DNA of 64,000 bases, taken from positions 15,438,001-15,502,000 of the forward strand of contig OZ316891.1 in NCBI GenBank assembly GCA_973895155.1, written 5' to 3'. This stretch comes from Marsupella aquatica (Eukaryota; Marchantiophyta). Numbering within the stretch: position 1 is the first letter of the stretch; each line of letters starts with the position of its first letter. The translations under genes and the position numbers were made by a program. Under the pieces are notes generated by a model, which made no database searches, was not told the origin of the DNA, and worked only from the letters and a program-made list of their open reading frames with translations. Of the stretch, positions 1-13,100 are shown one piece after another.

Positions 1-786
1 GGCTTGTGCTATGACTCCCACCGGAGAACTTTTAAGGTCTTTGCTGTTTTCTTTGGTAAGGTGGGCGAGACCTCGAATTATGAGCTCCGGTGTACAAAGA
101 TCTACAACTCTACCTCTGACTCCTGGACCCTGATTTTACAGGATGGACCAAGACCAATTGTGGTAGGTCCGGTGACACTGAAGAAGAACTTTAAAGACAA
201 AAGCTTCTTCCATGGTAAATTCCTCTACGTCATGGATTCGGACGCCAACGACCAAGTCGCCGGACATGTGGTGCTAATATTTTCCTTGGAAAAGTTGTCA
301 TGGGTTAAGCTCAGTGTGGAGGATTTCACCGCAAACCACCGTCCTGCATATCTGGTTTGCTGCAAGGGTCGAATCTATCTAGTGGCCGAAGAAGAGCCGA
401 CTGTATTCGGATTTGGGACGATTGGAATCTGGGAGCTGGATGTTTATGGGGGAACTGCCGCCTTGTGGAGCCTTGAGGATTCTTCTGAGACAGAGAAGTG
501 CCTCTGGTTGAAAATGAAGACTATCTATCCTGGCACTCTGGTTTCCAAGAACTGCAAAAGTGAAAACTTTCGATGGAGTTGCTTGAGCAGAGAGGATAAA
601 TTCTGCTTCTTGGTTACCCAGTCGAATCCAGGTGGATCAGGAAGAAACCCAGTGACCGAGGTGGTGGAGTACGACCTGTCCAATGAGTCGTGGGCGCAAC
701 GATGGTTAGAAATTCATGATGTGCCAGATGCCGAATTTTGTTCATTTCAGCCCTCCATTATTTCGATTGCTGAACCACGCGTTTAA
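1..786 (+). CDS. F-box/kelch-type protein, C-terminal part (5' end outside window)
   Basis: The reading frame is open from the window edge to a TAA, about 260 codons. The product looks like the C-terminal half of a plant F-box/kelch protein, a substrate-recognition subunit of SCF ubiquitin ligases: it has beta-propeller-like strands (for example 'IYNSTSDSWTLI', 'VYDLSNESWAQRW'-like 'EYDLSNESW') in which a Tyr/Asn-Ser-x-x-Asp-x-W pattern recurs. No F-box is visible, because that part would lie upstream of base 1. There is no ATG near the edge, so this is a partial gene. The family is inferred from the repeat pattern and composition only; a kelch protein without an F-box is the main alternative. 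Confidence 0.6.
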   Translation, partial: GLCYDSHRRTFKVFAVFFGKVGETSNYELRCTKIYNSTSDSWTLILQDGPRPIVVGPVTLKKNFKDKSFFHGKFLYVMDSDANDQVAGHVVLIFSLEKLSWVKLSVEDFTANHRPAYLVCCKGRIYLVAEEEPTVFGFGTIGIWELDVYGGTAALWSLEDSSETEKCLWLKMKTIYPGTLVSKNCKSENFRWSCLSREDKFCFLVTQSNPGGSGRNPVTEVVEYDLSNESWAQRWLEIHDVPDAEFCSFQPSIISIAEPRV

Positions 787-2669
787 CATCCTTCCCTACA
801 TCAGAGGGAGGTTACAGTATTCGCATCACTTCATCATCGCATGCATTCGAATCCTCTGGAAGCATCAAGGGAACTGAGATGGGCTATACAGGAGAAAGCA
901 AATGTACTCCGATTGACGCTGGACCACCTGAAGCTCTGAAGGCTTTTCTGTCATCCAAAGAGAGCAAGTTTCTCTCCGACGATGGATGTGATTCGTTGCA
1001 GCGATCGGTTAACGACAGTCAGAAGTCTAGAACAGAAGCCCGGTGGTCTTGTTGTCCGCAATGTGCCGATAAGGAAGGAATAAGTGCGATTCACGGATGC
1101 AACTTTGGACAGGTAAGCAACCGTTTTAATTCAGCAATCAGATCAGTGTTTCTGCAGTTTTCTACTCGTTGAGGTATACAGCGGATTGTGGGGTCAACAG
1201 ATGATTGTGTTCTATGGCAGGGATTTCGACCACGGTTTCCGGACTTTGGAGTCCTGATCTGCCATTTTTGCATCAGCTACCTCATCGGTACTCACAATGC
1301 GGACAAGACGGAAGTCAAGTTCTGATCAAGACTGCATTAGGGAAGTAATCTTACGATGTCAGACTGTCTACAGCGAAATCCCGATGCAGAATCGAAAGGG
1401 CAGGACCCTTTTCCCTCCAACGCGTCACTAATTTCTGGTTGAAGTTGTGGATGTTAAATCATGCAAGGTGCCCTTCAAATTTGGAAGGAGGACTGCGGCG
1501 AGTATCAAAGCACGTTATCGGACTATAAACCGCAGTAACCCGTAATGAAGAGAACACCCATACAGCAGTTGCCGGTTGGCCAGGAATTTACCTTAGGCAG
1601 TTTAACGGAGTAGTCTGAGCTCGTGCACTTATTTGTGGCAGCCATATGATGATTACATTATGAGGTAGAGGTGCTCAAGAAGGTGCGGAAAGCTAATGAA
1701 ACCCACCGGCATACCACGGCGATGTCGAGGACTCCATCAATCCGTGAGTTATGTCTCTGCCGCCTAATCTTAGTCCAGCAACCGTGGGACTCGAGTAAAA
1801 TGTACCACTGTACAGCTGAATGTTGAGATGGCTGCACTTTCTTCGTTAGATATCCAAATGGTTTTCACTTGCTTTTGAGAAAATCTACTAGTTACTGCTG
1901 TAGGTCCTGCTCTATACTAAAAGATGCATTTTTTCTCGTTGTACATAACTTGGTCTATGTGTTTTGAGTGTCCAGGGTGGTCCGCAGATGTCTATAAAAT
2001 AATCCGTCGTGAAACGCTAAAATGCACTTCACAGGAAAGAGTTTAAAGACATCTAGAAATCACAACATGCTTTGGTGAATTCATTGCGGAAAGTAAATCC
2101 AAGCTCTGGCAATTGATCTAAGAAGCAAATGGACGAACGCTTTTCACCAATACAAGGATACAAAAAGATCTGAAACAGCTAATGTCACTAATTGCAGGAG
2201 TGTAATTCCAGTGTGATTAGAGTAGAAGCATGTGAGCATGAACCACGCCGCTAAGAGGCAAGTACATCAAAAAGTCATTGAGGCCAGAGTTCACCAATAC
2301 CACACCTAACCCTATCCTCCAACAATTTGACATCAAAATTTTATGACGCAATTCGCTGACACTGGGAAAGACTGCAGCAAGAATTCCTGTTGTAAATCAA
2401 CAACTTCGCAATTCGCGATAAGGATGTCCATGAGATGTCACGAAGTCCAATTCCCAATTATTGGCCGTTGCACCAAATTCTATGCAATTAATGACATTGG
2501 TTACGGCTGAGATGTTTACCGATTGGTATATGAAAGTCACTCCACAAATCTGAGATCCAGTGTTAGATTTGGTGTCCACAACGAATGCACATGACCCTCA
2601 CCATTCAGGGGCTTTCCCGAGCACCCTACCAATTCAGTTTGTTTCGAACCACTTCGCACTCATTAGTTA
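787..2669. other. Non-coding stretch between F-box/kelch gene and TLC gene
   Basis: No supported gene. The first several hundred bases are probably 3' UTR of the F-box/kelch gene; a 97-codon open frame at 879-1172 has no recognisable domain. The right part lies downstream of the stop codon of the minus-strand TLC gene and probably contains its 3' UTR. Confidence 0.5.
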
Positions 2670-4299
2670 CTATTCTACTTTCTTGGGAGTCTTTGCTTTT
2701 TTCAACTTGTATAGAACCAGTCGTGCAATTTTGTAGAACCAGAAGACGCTCACCACCTGAATACCCACTGCTCCAAACTACAAAACACAAACAGGACAGG
2801 TGCTCAGAGCTGGATGGACAACAGGACGGGCCAGCTGGCAGCGGCTTCGTTCTTAACAAGGTGCATATTGCAGTTGTCTTCCAAATTGACGTGTGGCAAT
2901 ATACATGCAAAGGGTAAAGCTCCACTACAAAGACAAGAGGAAGTTCACCTCTCAGAAATTGACGTTCTAGTTTAGCAGCTACATTCAGCCATACAAATCA
3001 AAAGCAGACACGGTGCACAGAGGTGATAAATACCTTCACAGCAAACGGACTCTGAGCAGTCAGAGTACTGTGAACGACATAGGGTCCAACCAAAAGTCTC
3101 GCAAAAGTGAACACGAATACGAATGATAGCTGCAAGGTGCAAGCAACAGTTGCCAGATTCTCCATTAGAAAAGAAAGAAACACACCCTGCATGTAATCAT
3201 CCAGTTCTTTCGGGACAAACATCGTTGTAAACTTGCAAAGGAAAGAATATCTTCAAGCTTACATCATTTATCATATTAAGAGGTGTGTCTTTCACCCGAA
3301 ACTCTTTTAGGAGCTCCCGAGCATGCATGAATGGGTTCGAAAGCTCCATCAACCAAAGACAGGCCACGAGCTCTGGCCCGCACTACACAAGAATGAATTA
3401 AACAGAGACAACGAGAGCAATTAATGTGCCGACCTTCTCCACAGCACAACACCAAATCCTAGATTTGTTAGATTCAAAACTTTTCTCTCTGGTGCTATTT
3501 GGCAAATATTCTACTCAAATAAAAAAAGATTTCCTAGTGTAGGATCGACTAACAAGCTTTGAAACCAAGGAATCAATAAACGGGAAGTTTGAGTATCATA
3601 TTTGTAACTCTACTTACTGTGGCCGTATAATATCCATATGCCAGCCCCAGAATTGTGATCAAATGATGAACTGCGTTTGAATAATCGATAGGAACATCGA
3701 AAAGGCAGCAAAAGAAGTCATAAATGAAGTATGAGAGACTGACTGTAATTGCTCGCATCTGCGCAGATTTAATTGCAAACATTAAAAGACTTCGTACACG
3801 TTCCTACCAAAAAGTCTACACACGGTAAACAGCAGAGCAGATCGGCAGACCTGATACGGAACGAACAAGTTCTATAAAATTCGCCAGTAAAATCAAAAAG
3901 ATAAAATGACAACAAAGGCAAGCAGAGGTTGACTATTTCGGAAGGTATTCCACTTTCCTCCATTCCACCTGCCCTCCATTCGTGGTCAAACTTCCTGACG
4001 AGAAGTGGGTTTAAACAGAAGTGCAAAGCATCACTCACCTGAAGAGGGGAGGACGGACCTCCGATGCCATCCAACGGGCGTGCCCAGTCTTTCACCGAGG
4101 CCATACAAAGGTATACAGCTACGAAAACGTGAACCATGGATATGCATCGGTTGCAAAAATCCCAGGATTGTTTCTTCAGCAGCAACCGCATCATCGCAAA
4201 GCCCGCGCCCCAAGCTACGATGCCCACCAGCAACCGCACTATCGCAAAGTCCGCGCTCCATGCTACAATGCCCACCAGCAACCGCAGCGTGTCCGCCAT
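2670..4299 (-). CDS. TLC-domain (TRAM-LAG1-CLN8, TLCD4/TMEM56-like) membrane protein
   Basis: Five-exon gene: complement(join(2670..2777,3034..3129,3263..3382,3618..3758,4039..4299)), all junctions GT-AG and in phase 0, 241 aa. The translation follows the TLC family throughout: 'NRCISMVHVFVA' in helix 2, 'SLSYFIYDFFCCLFD', the paired histidines of 'SNAVHHLITILG', 'CGPELVACLWLMELSNPF', 'FTFARLLVGPY', and a last helix 'VVSVFWFYKIARLVLYKL' followed by a lysine-rich tail. It is therefore a multi-pass protein, probably of the ER or another endomembrane; family members are linked to lipid composition or sensing, but the substrate here is unknown. I chose the ATG at 4299 (MADT...) because it opens the first hydrophobic segment; an in-frame ATG at 4368 would add 23 residues. 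A 48-bp duplication lies in exon 1. The gene is transcribed divergently from a non-coding region to its right. Confidence 0.85.
4184..4279. repeat. 48-bp tandem duplication inside TLC gene exon 1
   Basis: Two 48-bp copies (4184-4231, 4232-4279), each starting aaccgca/aaccgcac and containing a 'tgcccaccagc' end. Being a multiple of three, the duplication adds 16 residues in frame, giving 'RLLVGIVAW' twice in the first transmembrane region. Confidence 0.75.
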
Positions 4300-5124
4300 C
4301 GCTTGCGCTGCTCTGACTATGCAGAAGGAAGCAATGCGATGCGAGAACTTTTGTGTCTCAGAAATCAATGACAGTCGACTTAGTCAATTGAAGCGCATTC
4401 CCTCTCTTCTTCTCTTGCTAATATGACTCCGGCTCCACATCATCATTCGTTCATTCATTCATTCTCGGCGAGGCGAGCCAAGGAAGAAGAAGCCGTCCTC
4501 GGATTATCCTGCGCTCCGCTGCTTTCTTACGTGCTTTTCTTCTTCCTTTGTTGCTCGTGTGTGCTTCCTCACTATCAAAATCCTGAAGTGCGATTCCGAT
4601 GCAGCTGAGCCAGCCCGCCCGGCCTCAGACTTGCAACGCACTGCACTGCATTGGATCCCGAACAGCAGAATAAATGTCAGGTTAGAGATTTTGCAGGTCC
4701 TGTATCGCAAAGCGCAGCCTCTGCTCCGATCTTCCTCTGCAAAAATCTTCTGCTAGCGCTACTGAATCTCGTGAGCCCGCTAAACCTTAGGGGCGAGGGC
4801 AATGTCGTACTCTACTGTCAGCGACCACCTCTTTGGATCTCCCGTCAGTACATCCTTGTGGACTCTTCGAAATTCACTCGCAAGAATCAAGACAATCATG
4901 TGAATTCACCACCTTCATATCATATCATACTAGCTCAATACCACTCAATACCAGTGCATTGTACAAAATACCAGTGCATTGTACAAAAGAGTTATTCCAT
5001 AAACAATGACCTCAAGATGTTGGGGGGCAAGTCAGGCTATGTTTGGCTGCTGTCATGTCAGGTTGCGCTTGCATCATCATTTTGGCAGCTCTCGTCGACC
5101 AACTGAACCTCTCGCACTCGTAAT

Positions 5125-5395
5125 TCCTGTCAGAAAGAAAGGTTACCAGTGTGTAGTCTTTTTTACTATGTGCTACCATTTCCATAACCATGCCCAGAAC
5201 GTCTTACCTCGTAATCTTTTTTCCAGACAGGTACTAAGTATGATAATGACTCTTTGGGCTGGGGTTCTAGTCTGAAACCTCTTCCCACAAAGCTCAGAAA
5301 AACTTCCGGGCTGCCACCAGTCAGCATATCCTCACTTTCTGGTCATAGGTTACAGACTAGTAACTCCAGACCAAACTGTCATTACCCTATACGTT
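5125..5395 (+). mobile_element. LINE 5'-region fragment (same family as 13.4 kb element)
   Basis: This block matches the start of the LINE at about 13,430-13,690 in the same order and orientation: 'gaaaggttac', 'gtgctaccattt', 'atgataatgact', 'tttgggctgg', 'aaagctcagaa', 'ggtca..ggttacag', 'agtaac'. It ends before any reverse-transcriptase sequence, so it is a truncated relic or a solo copy of the element's 5' part. Confidence 0.65.
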
Positions 5396-5984
5396 CTATG
5401 GTGTCAAGTGTCGAGGGGTGAGGGGCAAGGTGTTGGCCATCGAGGCGAAGAGGGAGTCAGGAATCAGGAGTTGGGCGGTGGGCACTACGGGGAGGGAGGA
5501 GGGAGGGGAGTTGAGAGTCAAGTGGGAGTTGGTCGGACGGAAGTCCCAACTTTGGGCAAGAGTTGGTTGCAGTGCGGCAAGGTCAGGCGCAGGCGGTCGA
5601 GGCATTGGAGGCAAGGCCCAGGTCAGTCGCAGCGCGGTACTATGGAGTTTTTTTCTTCTTTATTGCTTCCAAATATTACCATTGATTTTCTTCACCCAAA
5701 ACATCCTTGCAAGTTTGAATGATGACCACAACAAACAAAGGCACAACAGTGTATTATAGGTTTTGATTCATTTCATAACTTAAGTAGCCCAATGTCCTAG
5801 CACAACGTCCCTCCTCTGTTGCACAACACCATTGAGAATAAGTGATGTTGATTGTAGATGTTATGGAGCATCAGTGAGATGGCCAGGAACTTGACAATTT
5901 GGAATGCCAGGGAGGCCTGGTGATTATATTTCAAGTAGTGTGTGAGCTGCAGGGGAAGTGAGTGACAGGGTGTGTGTGGAAAAT

Positions 5985-6205
5985 TGCAACTAAAAAATGT
6001 ACCATAATCAAACTGCCAGGAATGGGTTGCGTGTGGAAAAGGTGCACAGTTGCACTTTTACATTATCTCAAGGTTAGTAAAAATGTCGTCATAATCAAAG
6101 TGCCAGGAAGGGTTCCTGCCAAAATGACATTTTGCAAAATGATCTCCTAAGCATTTTGGATCTCTTGGTTAGTAAAAATGTAGCCATAATCAAAGCATTT
6201 TGGAT
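5985..6205. repeat. Imperfect short repeats in non-coding DNA
   Basis: Three related segments contain 'taaaaatgt.g.cataatcaaa' followed by 'gccagga' or 'gcattttgga' (about 5990, 6080 and 6170). They look like a degraded local duplication; no function can be inferred. Confidence 0.4.
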
Positions 6206-7811
6206 TGTTGGGGAAAAATCTGTGTTAGTTGCCTAATCATTCGTACTCTATTTTCTCCATTCATTTAGGAACCATCTTGAAAATCACTTTTTGTTCAGAT
6301 AATGTCTATCCTTGCATGAATATTTTTGCAAAGAGTTCTTGGTACATTGAAATCCTCACATCAAATATTATGAATCATTTGACTATCACTTTAATTGGAT
6401 TTCGTATATTAACATGTTATGGGTGATTTTCATATTTACAGATCTACGTCTTGCAGCTATGTTTACGTGTTTATTTAGGGAGAAAAGTTCCAAGGGCTTG
6501 AAACCAGCATAAGGCAGACAGATGCGCCAACTCCCTCTTTGGCAATGGAGGGTGCCTCACGTATGATCTGAAACAGGAGCGAATGAACAAACTTAACTTC
6601 CACTTTTATGGACTTCCATGCTTTGAAGAGTCACATCCTTCTTTGCATGTTAACTCGAGCCAGGATGGGTAGAGCGTAGAGAAATCGATGAGGTCTTCTT
6701 GGTGGCATGGAGTTAGACAGACCTTTCTTCCTAGCCACTTTGTATATTCCTGCAGAGCTTAATCCCCGGTGTAGGCAGCATGGATCCGTTGGAGGCACCA
6801 GAAGCATGGGAGAATCAGAAGCTCCTGTGGACTTCGGGATGTCAAGTGATTCATCATTTTATAAAAGTGGGGACATTTTGCCAGATTGAGACTTCCAGGG
6901 CAGTTCCACAAATGTCCCCTCAATCGCCAACGGAGAGATGGGCAATCACAATGGTTCAATGAGGTCAACGTGGGCACTATGGATTGGAGTTGATGACTTC
7001 TCAGTTTTCAGTCGTTCTACTACAAATCATGAAGAACAAGCATACCAATGTTGCCGTAACCTCAATATAGAATTTGGTCACCCTCTACTCAAATCCACGA
7101 ACTCTTCTCAGTCTAGATCTGACAGACAAAGCCTCAACCCAAGTATCCCGACAAAGCTTTCAACGTAAAGAACCCTGGATCAAACAACACTGCGCCTCAG
7201 AACTTTTACGAGATCCTCTTCAGACCTTCTGTAACATATAAGCCGAGAAATCGTGCGGATGACTGACGACCAAATTTTTCCATTTCAGGCGTTCTCGTCT
7301 ATCATTCTTCTCTTGCAAACCTTAGAGAGGCCCCCCATAAATATCGATATTGACAACAAATACAGTCATTTGCTGTAGCACATCTACATCTGCGTGAGCT
7401 GAATAGATACCTGACCTACGAAACATCCAGAATCGGCGGGTAGACTTCGCATGGCAGGACGGCAATTTCGCTGTCACGCAATCTTTCTCGGCTGGCAACA
7501 CACCAGAGTCTGAGATCCCATAATAATATCAAGACTCAACGATATATATATATCTCGAAAATTTCCTCGTACATGCTACACTAGCTCCGTACAGAGCCGG
7601 CCCAAAGGCTGAAACGACCCTGCTCAGCCACACTCGCAAAATCTCTCCGCCACCCTCCAAACCGCTCACCCACACCGTAAATTAACCAATACAAGGGATA
7701 AACTGCTTCTCATTAACTTTGAAGGAGCTGCAAGGGAAAGCTTAGAACATGTCACCAGCGCGCAGACTATCCCTTAAGGTGACACAGAAAAATCAACTCT
7801 GATATCAAAAT

Positions 7812-10170
7812 TTACATAGGGAGATTCGTATCAGCCGGGTTCAGGTGCTGTAACACCTTTTCTGCACTGATCCATGCACCAACGCATCCAAGTGATGTAT
7901 ATTTAATTGATCTCCACCTGCTCGACATAACCAGATTCGGTGAAACATCGGTCTGGGCAACTTAGCAGTTCAGCTTCTAATAAGAACAATCGTGACAACA
8001 TTCCAATTCACTCCAAGTACATGCTTTTGTATACTCACCAGCTTTTGTATGGTAAGGCCAGGCAGTGTAAATGAAGATGGTCAACACTGTTGAGAGGTGG
8101 TCTGTGAAATCCAAGCCTGAGAGAAAATTTGAAAAAATTAACATTTGTAGAAAATCCCACTTCTGTCAGGATGATTTCAACTTGGAAAGGCAATGTAATC
8201 ATAACAAAAATTATCCAAAGACATTACACCTTGTGCTCAGGTTAGAATAGTTGGCTCTACATGTAATGTTGCGAAGGAACCTAACTTCAAATTTAAGATA
8301 CGCCCTATTTGAATGACAGTACATCGATCTAAAGGTCTAATTAAAATCCTACCTTTCTGTCATTGAGATCTGACACGAAATTGTCAGGAAGAAATTAAGC
8401 AGCAAGGATGATGGACAAAAGAACTCCCAAACGAGCATTGCAGATTACAAACATGATGTGCGTCCTACCTTTGATGAGAATTAGGTGCATTCTTGTCCAA
8501 CAATAACTGGCCAACTTTCTGCATTCGAAGCACTAAACCCAGCAAGGTTGCAATTCGTCAGTTCAAACCACCGTGAGAACTCCAAATTAAAAGAAATGTT
8601 CGTTTGCTTTCAGGATGCAAGGCAGACATGAAAAGCAGAAGTCTATAAATGAACAGGAAATCTGTCGCAGAGTGGACATGACGAGGGCTGAAATGAATTC
8701 ATTTTAAAATTTAGAGGATCCCAATCAGACACTAGCAGCGTGTAGGGCGGCATACGCGAGCAAATTATTAACCCATTGCAAATGAAACACCAGAGTGAAA
8801 TGATTTGGCGAAGTTCACCATTCATTCGTTCCAGCAGAATAAATCAGTAAAAGACGGCGGCAATCATCCCTTCACTACGAATACGAAAAATTTCCACCAG
8901 ATTTTTCAAGACTTTCAAATGGAAGCGACCCGGTTACAAAAAGCACCTAGAGCAAAATCGTCCTCAGATTTCGTGAGGGTTTTCACATTCTTGATGTGAG
9001 CAACAGGAATAACGAGGTAGTGCCTGCACCCATGAACATCATAGCATAAATTGGAGCTAAAAAGCTTGGTGTGAAGCAATACTTCTGAGTAATCTGCTAA
9101 CTACGATGAACGAACTTTTTGCAAAGGACTCTCATCCCAGCAGAGAGTCGTAAACTCTACGGCCCTTGCCCTACCCTTGCCATTCCTTCCTCGTTTATGC
9201 GGTGCATTGTAGGGATCCACACAAAATATATGAATTCAGAGGATTCCTCTTCTACGCCAGCTTGCTTCAATAACTCTCAACCCCTTCCTGCTGTCAAGGC
9301 ACCAACCTAAAAGCTTGCGGACTGCGATCTTCAAACGCAACGACTTGATCATCCTGCATCAAAGCCCGCCATTGCCCCGTTTTCCTTCGTCAATATCCCA
9401 TCTTACCTGGCCAGAACCTGCATTTCGTCTAAGAATCAAGGGACCAAGTAATCAAAATTATTCAAATACAATAACCAATGCAATTATTCACCAGATCCAA
9501 GCTAGGACAAAAATTTCGTGTCTACTCTGCGAGGAAAACAGCAAGAGCCCCAAACTGGACCCTTTTGTACGGAAGTCAAGTTGACCGGTGACTGTGACGC
9601 CCTTGAGGCTTGGATGGAAAATGTGAAAAACTTTAAGAAACTCCATACGGGATGTCTTGTCTACGAAGCAGGAGGGCTTTCAAACAGAGATTCGAATAAT
9701 TGCGTAGGATGTTGCGCACAAAGGGGAATGAAGTGCAGTAGTGATATTATCAAGCCCTCTATGGACGTGCATATAAGGCGGAAGGTAGCTTGAGCAACAG
9801 AGATTCAAGCTCGTAAACTGCGTCAGAAGGATCGTTTTTCTTACTACCACTAAAGCGCCACTAAAGCCTATCAGGATGATTCCTCCTCACAATATGAATC
9901 CTCCATCTGTATAGCATTCGTATGAGCATCATCTGAAGCGAGAAAACAGCATCATAGGCTGGTCTCTAAAAGTCCGTCCAATTCGATAGCAATCATTAAA
10001 TTGAGCCACGCGACAGCAACAGGGTTGGAGAGGTGAAGGACACACAGACACACAGACCCATACAGCAGAGAGAGAGGGAGAGAGACCTGATACAGAATGG
10101 CAGCTGTGCGGCCTTCCGAGCGACCGTCTACAATGTGGCAGAATGGACATTGCGCGATCTTTGCCATCAT
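7812..10170 (-). CDS. HIT-domain protein, HINT3/HINT4-like adenosine phosphoramidase / adenylylsulfatase
   Basis: Six-exon gene: complement(join(7812..7917,8039..8116,8469..8532,8947..9023,9307..9353,10087..10170)); GT-AG junctions, phases close, 151 aa, which is the usual size of plant HINT3/4 proteins. Exon 1 has the HIT-type N-terminus 'CPFCHIV' (Cys8, Cys11); exon 2 'DDQVVAFEDRSPQAF'; exon 3 'RHYLVIPVAHIKNVKTL'; exon 5 'GFHRPPLNSVDHLHLHCLAL', whose H104-x-H106-x-H108 is the histidine triad that forms and hydrolyses the nucleotidyl-His intermediate. The C-terminus 'WRSIKYTSLG' resembles HINT4. Plant HINT4 is known to act on adenosine 5'-phosphosulfate; the exact substrate here is an inference. 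Start: two consecutive ATGs (10170 and 10167); either fits. The first intron is the longest, about 730 bp. Confidence 0.88.
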
Positions 10171-13100
10171 CGATTGGATCCTTCGCTAAGTTCTTTCTGC
10201 CCACTCTCCTCCTGATGCGTCTCTGCTCGTCCTCCTGATCACACCTTTCTCGCGCAGTCAAGTCAAAGCTCTTTCTATGCCACCGCTCTTCTGCCCCACT
10301 ACTGTGGTAAAGCCTTTTGGCTCTTTGGTGTCCTTGGTTTTCACTTGCTGCCTCCCCCCTCCTTGGCTTTCCCGCCCCGTGGGATGCTGTCTTGTTGCCT
10401 CCCCCCCACCCCCCCTTGGGCCACTATCCATTAGTGTGACTACTAGCTCCATGACCAGTTAGTTGAATGTAAATAGATATGAAAAAAATTATTGCACAAT
10501 AAAAGTTACACTCTATTTTGTTTAGTCTTTGCCCATCTTTGTTTTTTGTCCATCCTCATTTCCCCCTGTCTTTTTTGAGTTCATGTCACTTTTGTCCATA
10601 CTCATTCAAAATTTTGAATTTATTGAATCTCATTATCAGTTTTGTCTATATTGGGAGTTATGGTCTAGAGGCTTCACTCTAAGACCTAGGCCTTAAACCA
10701 CCACTGTCCATATAAAAGGAGGAGTGTCCAAGACTCCTCACTTTTTCACATTTCTTTTCTGTGGCTTGAGACTTTGCTCCACAATTTCAGGAAAAGTATG
10801 CTAAAAATGGTGAAACTGGTGGAACCAGGTTTTGTCATGGTCAGTGGCGCTTTAAGATTAGGCTTCACTTGGCACTTCTATAGTAAGATTCTACTATGGT
10901 AGTGGGAACAATAGGGCATCTCAAAACTTGGCCCATAACCACCAGTTTTGGTCAGCAGGCAGGAGGGCGTGGACATGTGTTGTAGTGGCCATCAAAAAAC
11001 TTTTCCGGGAATTTATAGTTCCAGGAATTTGTCTATAAACCCGATTGGAGGCACGCAAGAGAGATTTGAGAGGCCCTAATGTATTGGGACCAATGTGGGG
11101 TAGGCTGCCCATGTACCGGGCTGTGGGCCATGTTGCTGCAAGTGAGGAGGCTTAGCTCTACTTTACCCAATGACCTTTCCTAACTGTTTTATGTAGAGGT
11201 CTTTGGGAGGTTACACCCAACCTTTGACCACATTTTTATATCTTGCACAATTCATTATGTTGAGCAGAGGCTTTAGCCACCCCCCTTCCCCTGCGTCCCC
11301 ACACTACGATACTGCTATCACGACCTTTTTTGACAACGGGTGTTTGTTGTGCTTCAGCAGACATAGAGGTTTAACTATTTTGCATGGAACTACTGGTTTT
11401 AGTGACTCTTGTTGGATTTCCTTACTTGACTCTCCTATGCAGCTCGCAATGGAGTTCTAAAACTCTTTGGTTTGCCAATAGGTATGCTTAAGGGTCTTTT
11501 TGTCCCTGATTGTTCTTGTGTTGTGATTCTGCCTGGTTCCTTCAGGCTTCCTGGCCCTTTGGTTTTCCCCACTTGTAGGTTTTTTGCCTGTGGGATCATG
11601 TCTCCGGGTGAGGCAGCTTTGGTTTTTATGGCAGTTTGAAATATACTTGATCCCATTTTATTTATTTTTGGCAGTGTGATATATATACTCTTATATAACT
11701 AATCATAAAGCTCCTTCAATAAGGGGGAGTGCGGACAAGGCACAAATATGTGGCACTCAGGCCAGCATGCCTACATATTTGTTCTTGCCTCTTCAGTTGG
11801 GCAATTTGTAGACGAGTGATGATGGAGTGTCGTGTGGTGGCCTTGTTGTCGTTTTGATCATATCTTGCAAGATGTGTTGTCATTCATGTAGAGCAACCTC
11901 AAGAGCAACTACCTTTATTCCCTATTGTTTTTTGTTGTTGGAGAAGTAAATTTGGTATTTAATGACAGTTCCATCGACTGTGGTCACATAGTTTGCTTGT
12001 TAAAATTTTGGACCAACAAAATATTGTAGAGTGCTTGTGAACTTCAAAAGAGTTTTGTTATTAAACAAAGGCAACATTCACAACAACATGCCCATAAACA
12101 TCCAATTAACAAATAGTCGCTACAAAGAGATATGTGGGTCACCTTTGATGAGACTAGTACATCCTCGGGAACACACAAGAGCTTTATTGCACTCTAGGCT
12201 CGAAGGCCATACCAAGTCTTTGCAATTAACACAAGCTCTCCTTATCTCTAAAATTGCCCTGCAATAAATGAGCCTAAGTTCCTTCTTACAAGAGACAACA
12301 TGCTTGTGTATAAAGTGTGTAGCATGGCTAACCTAACCAAGTTTGCAACTAAGGTTAGTCTAACTTCGGCTGCAATTGTAACTCGAGACCTAAGAGTAGA
12401 TACCTAACATTTGTGTATGTCACAAAATTTTCAGATCAAGCTTAGAATTTTGTTTACATGACAAACAAAATTCTAAGCCTTTTCTCCCCTTTATTGTGTT
12501 TGGTACACTCTTTCTCTGTATTGTCAGCCTTCTATTCTGGCACTATTTGACATTTCTTTATGTGATGCACTCCCGCTCTGTCTTCTTCTGTCCTGCCCTT
12601 CCCTACCCATTTGCTCCCTTTGTGCTTTGAATTCTTTTATATTTATGTCCATCCTACACTCTTGTCCTTTTGCACTTTTTATGTTTTCTTTTAGTCCTGC
12701 CCTTCAGCCTTTTGTTCTTTGCATTGCTTTATATTTCTTTTAATTCTGCCCTTCTGCCTTTTATTGTTTGCACTACTATATATTTCTTTCAACTTTTAAT
12801 TACTTCGCCACAAAAGATGTTTGAATTGACAATACACATTTTTTTGTATATAAAAATATGGCACTCTTTCTTGTATGGATGGATGACAAGTACACCAACC
12901 TAACCATATACTAAAAGCTGGGGCATGTTTGAAAATACAATCTTACTTATAAATTGCAATGAGAAGCTTGAGTTGGGTCTAGGCTTCTAGAGTGGAGCCT
13001 CTAGACCGTAACACAAGGGCCCCACCAAAATTTCTATTATCATTCGAAGAATGTGTAAATACAATGATAGAAGTGTAAATTGGAGTATCTTTAATGTCAA

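Larger units (their letters stand above)
4400..7811. other. Long non-coding region between TLC and HIT genes
   Basis: No gene is supported. It holds a LINE 5'-end fragment (about 5125-5395), a GA/GC-rich stretch at about 5410-5640 that gives spurious glycine-rich open frames, imperfect repeats at 5985-6205 built around 'cataatcaaa...gccagga', and otherwise unremarkable sequence. The left end probably includes the promoter of the minus-strand TLC gene and the right end the 3' UTR of the HIT gene. Confidence 0.5.

Noticed and set aside
879-1172. 97-codon plus-strand frame after the F-box/kelch gene
   Set aside because: No domain, and it lies where a 3' UTR is expected.
5408-5759. Glycine-rich proteins in two overlapping plus-strand frames
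   Set aside because: Both frames come from a GA/GC-rich low-complexity stretch; several frames stay open together.
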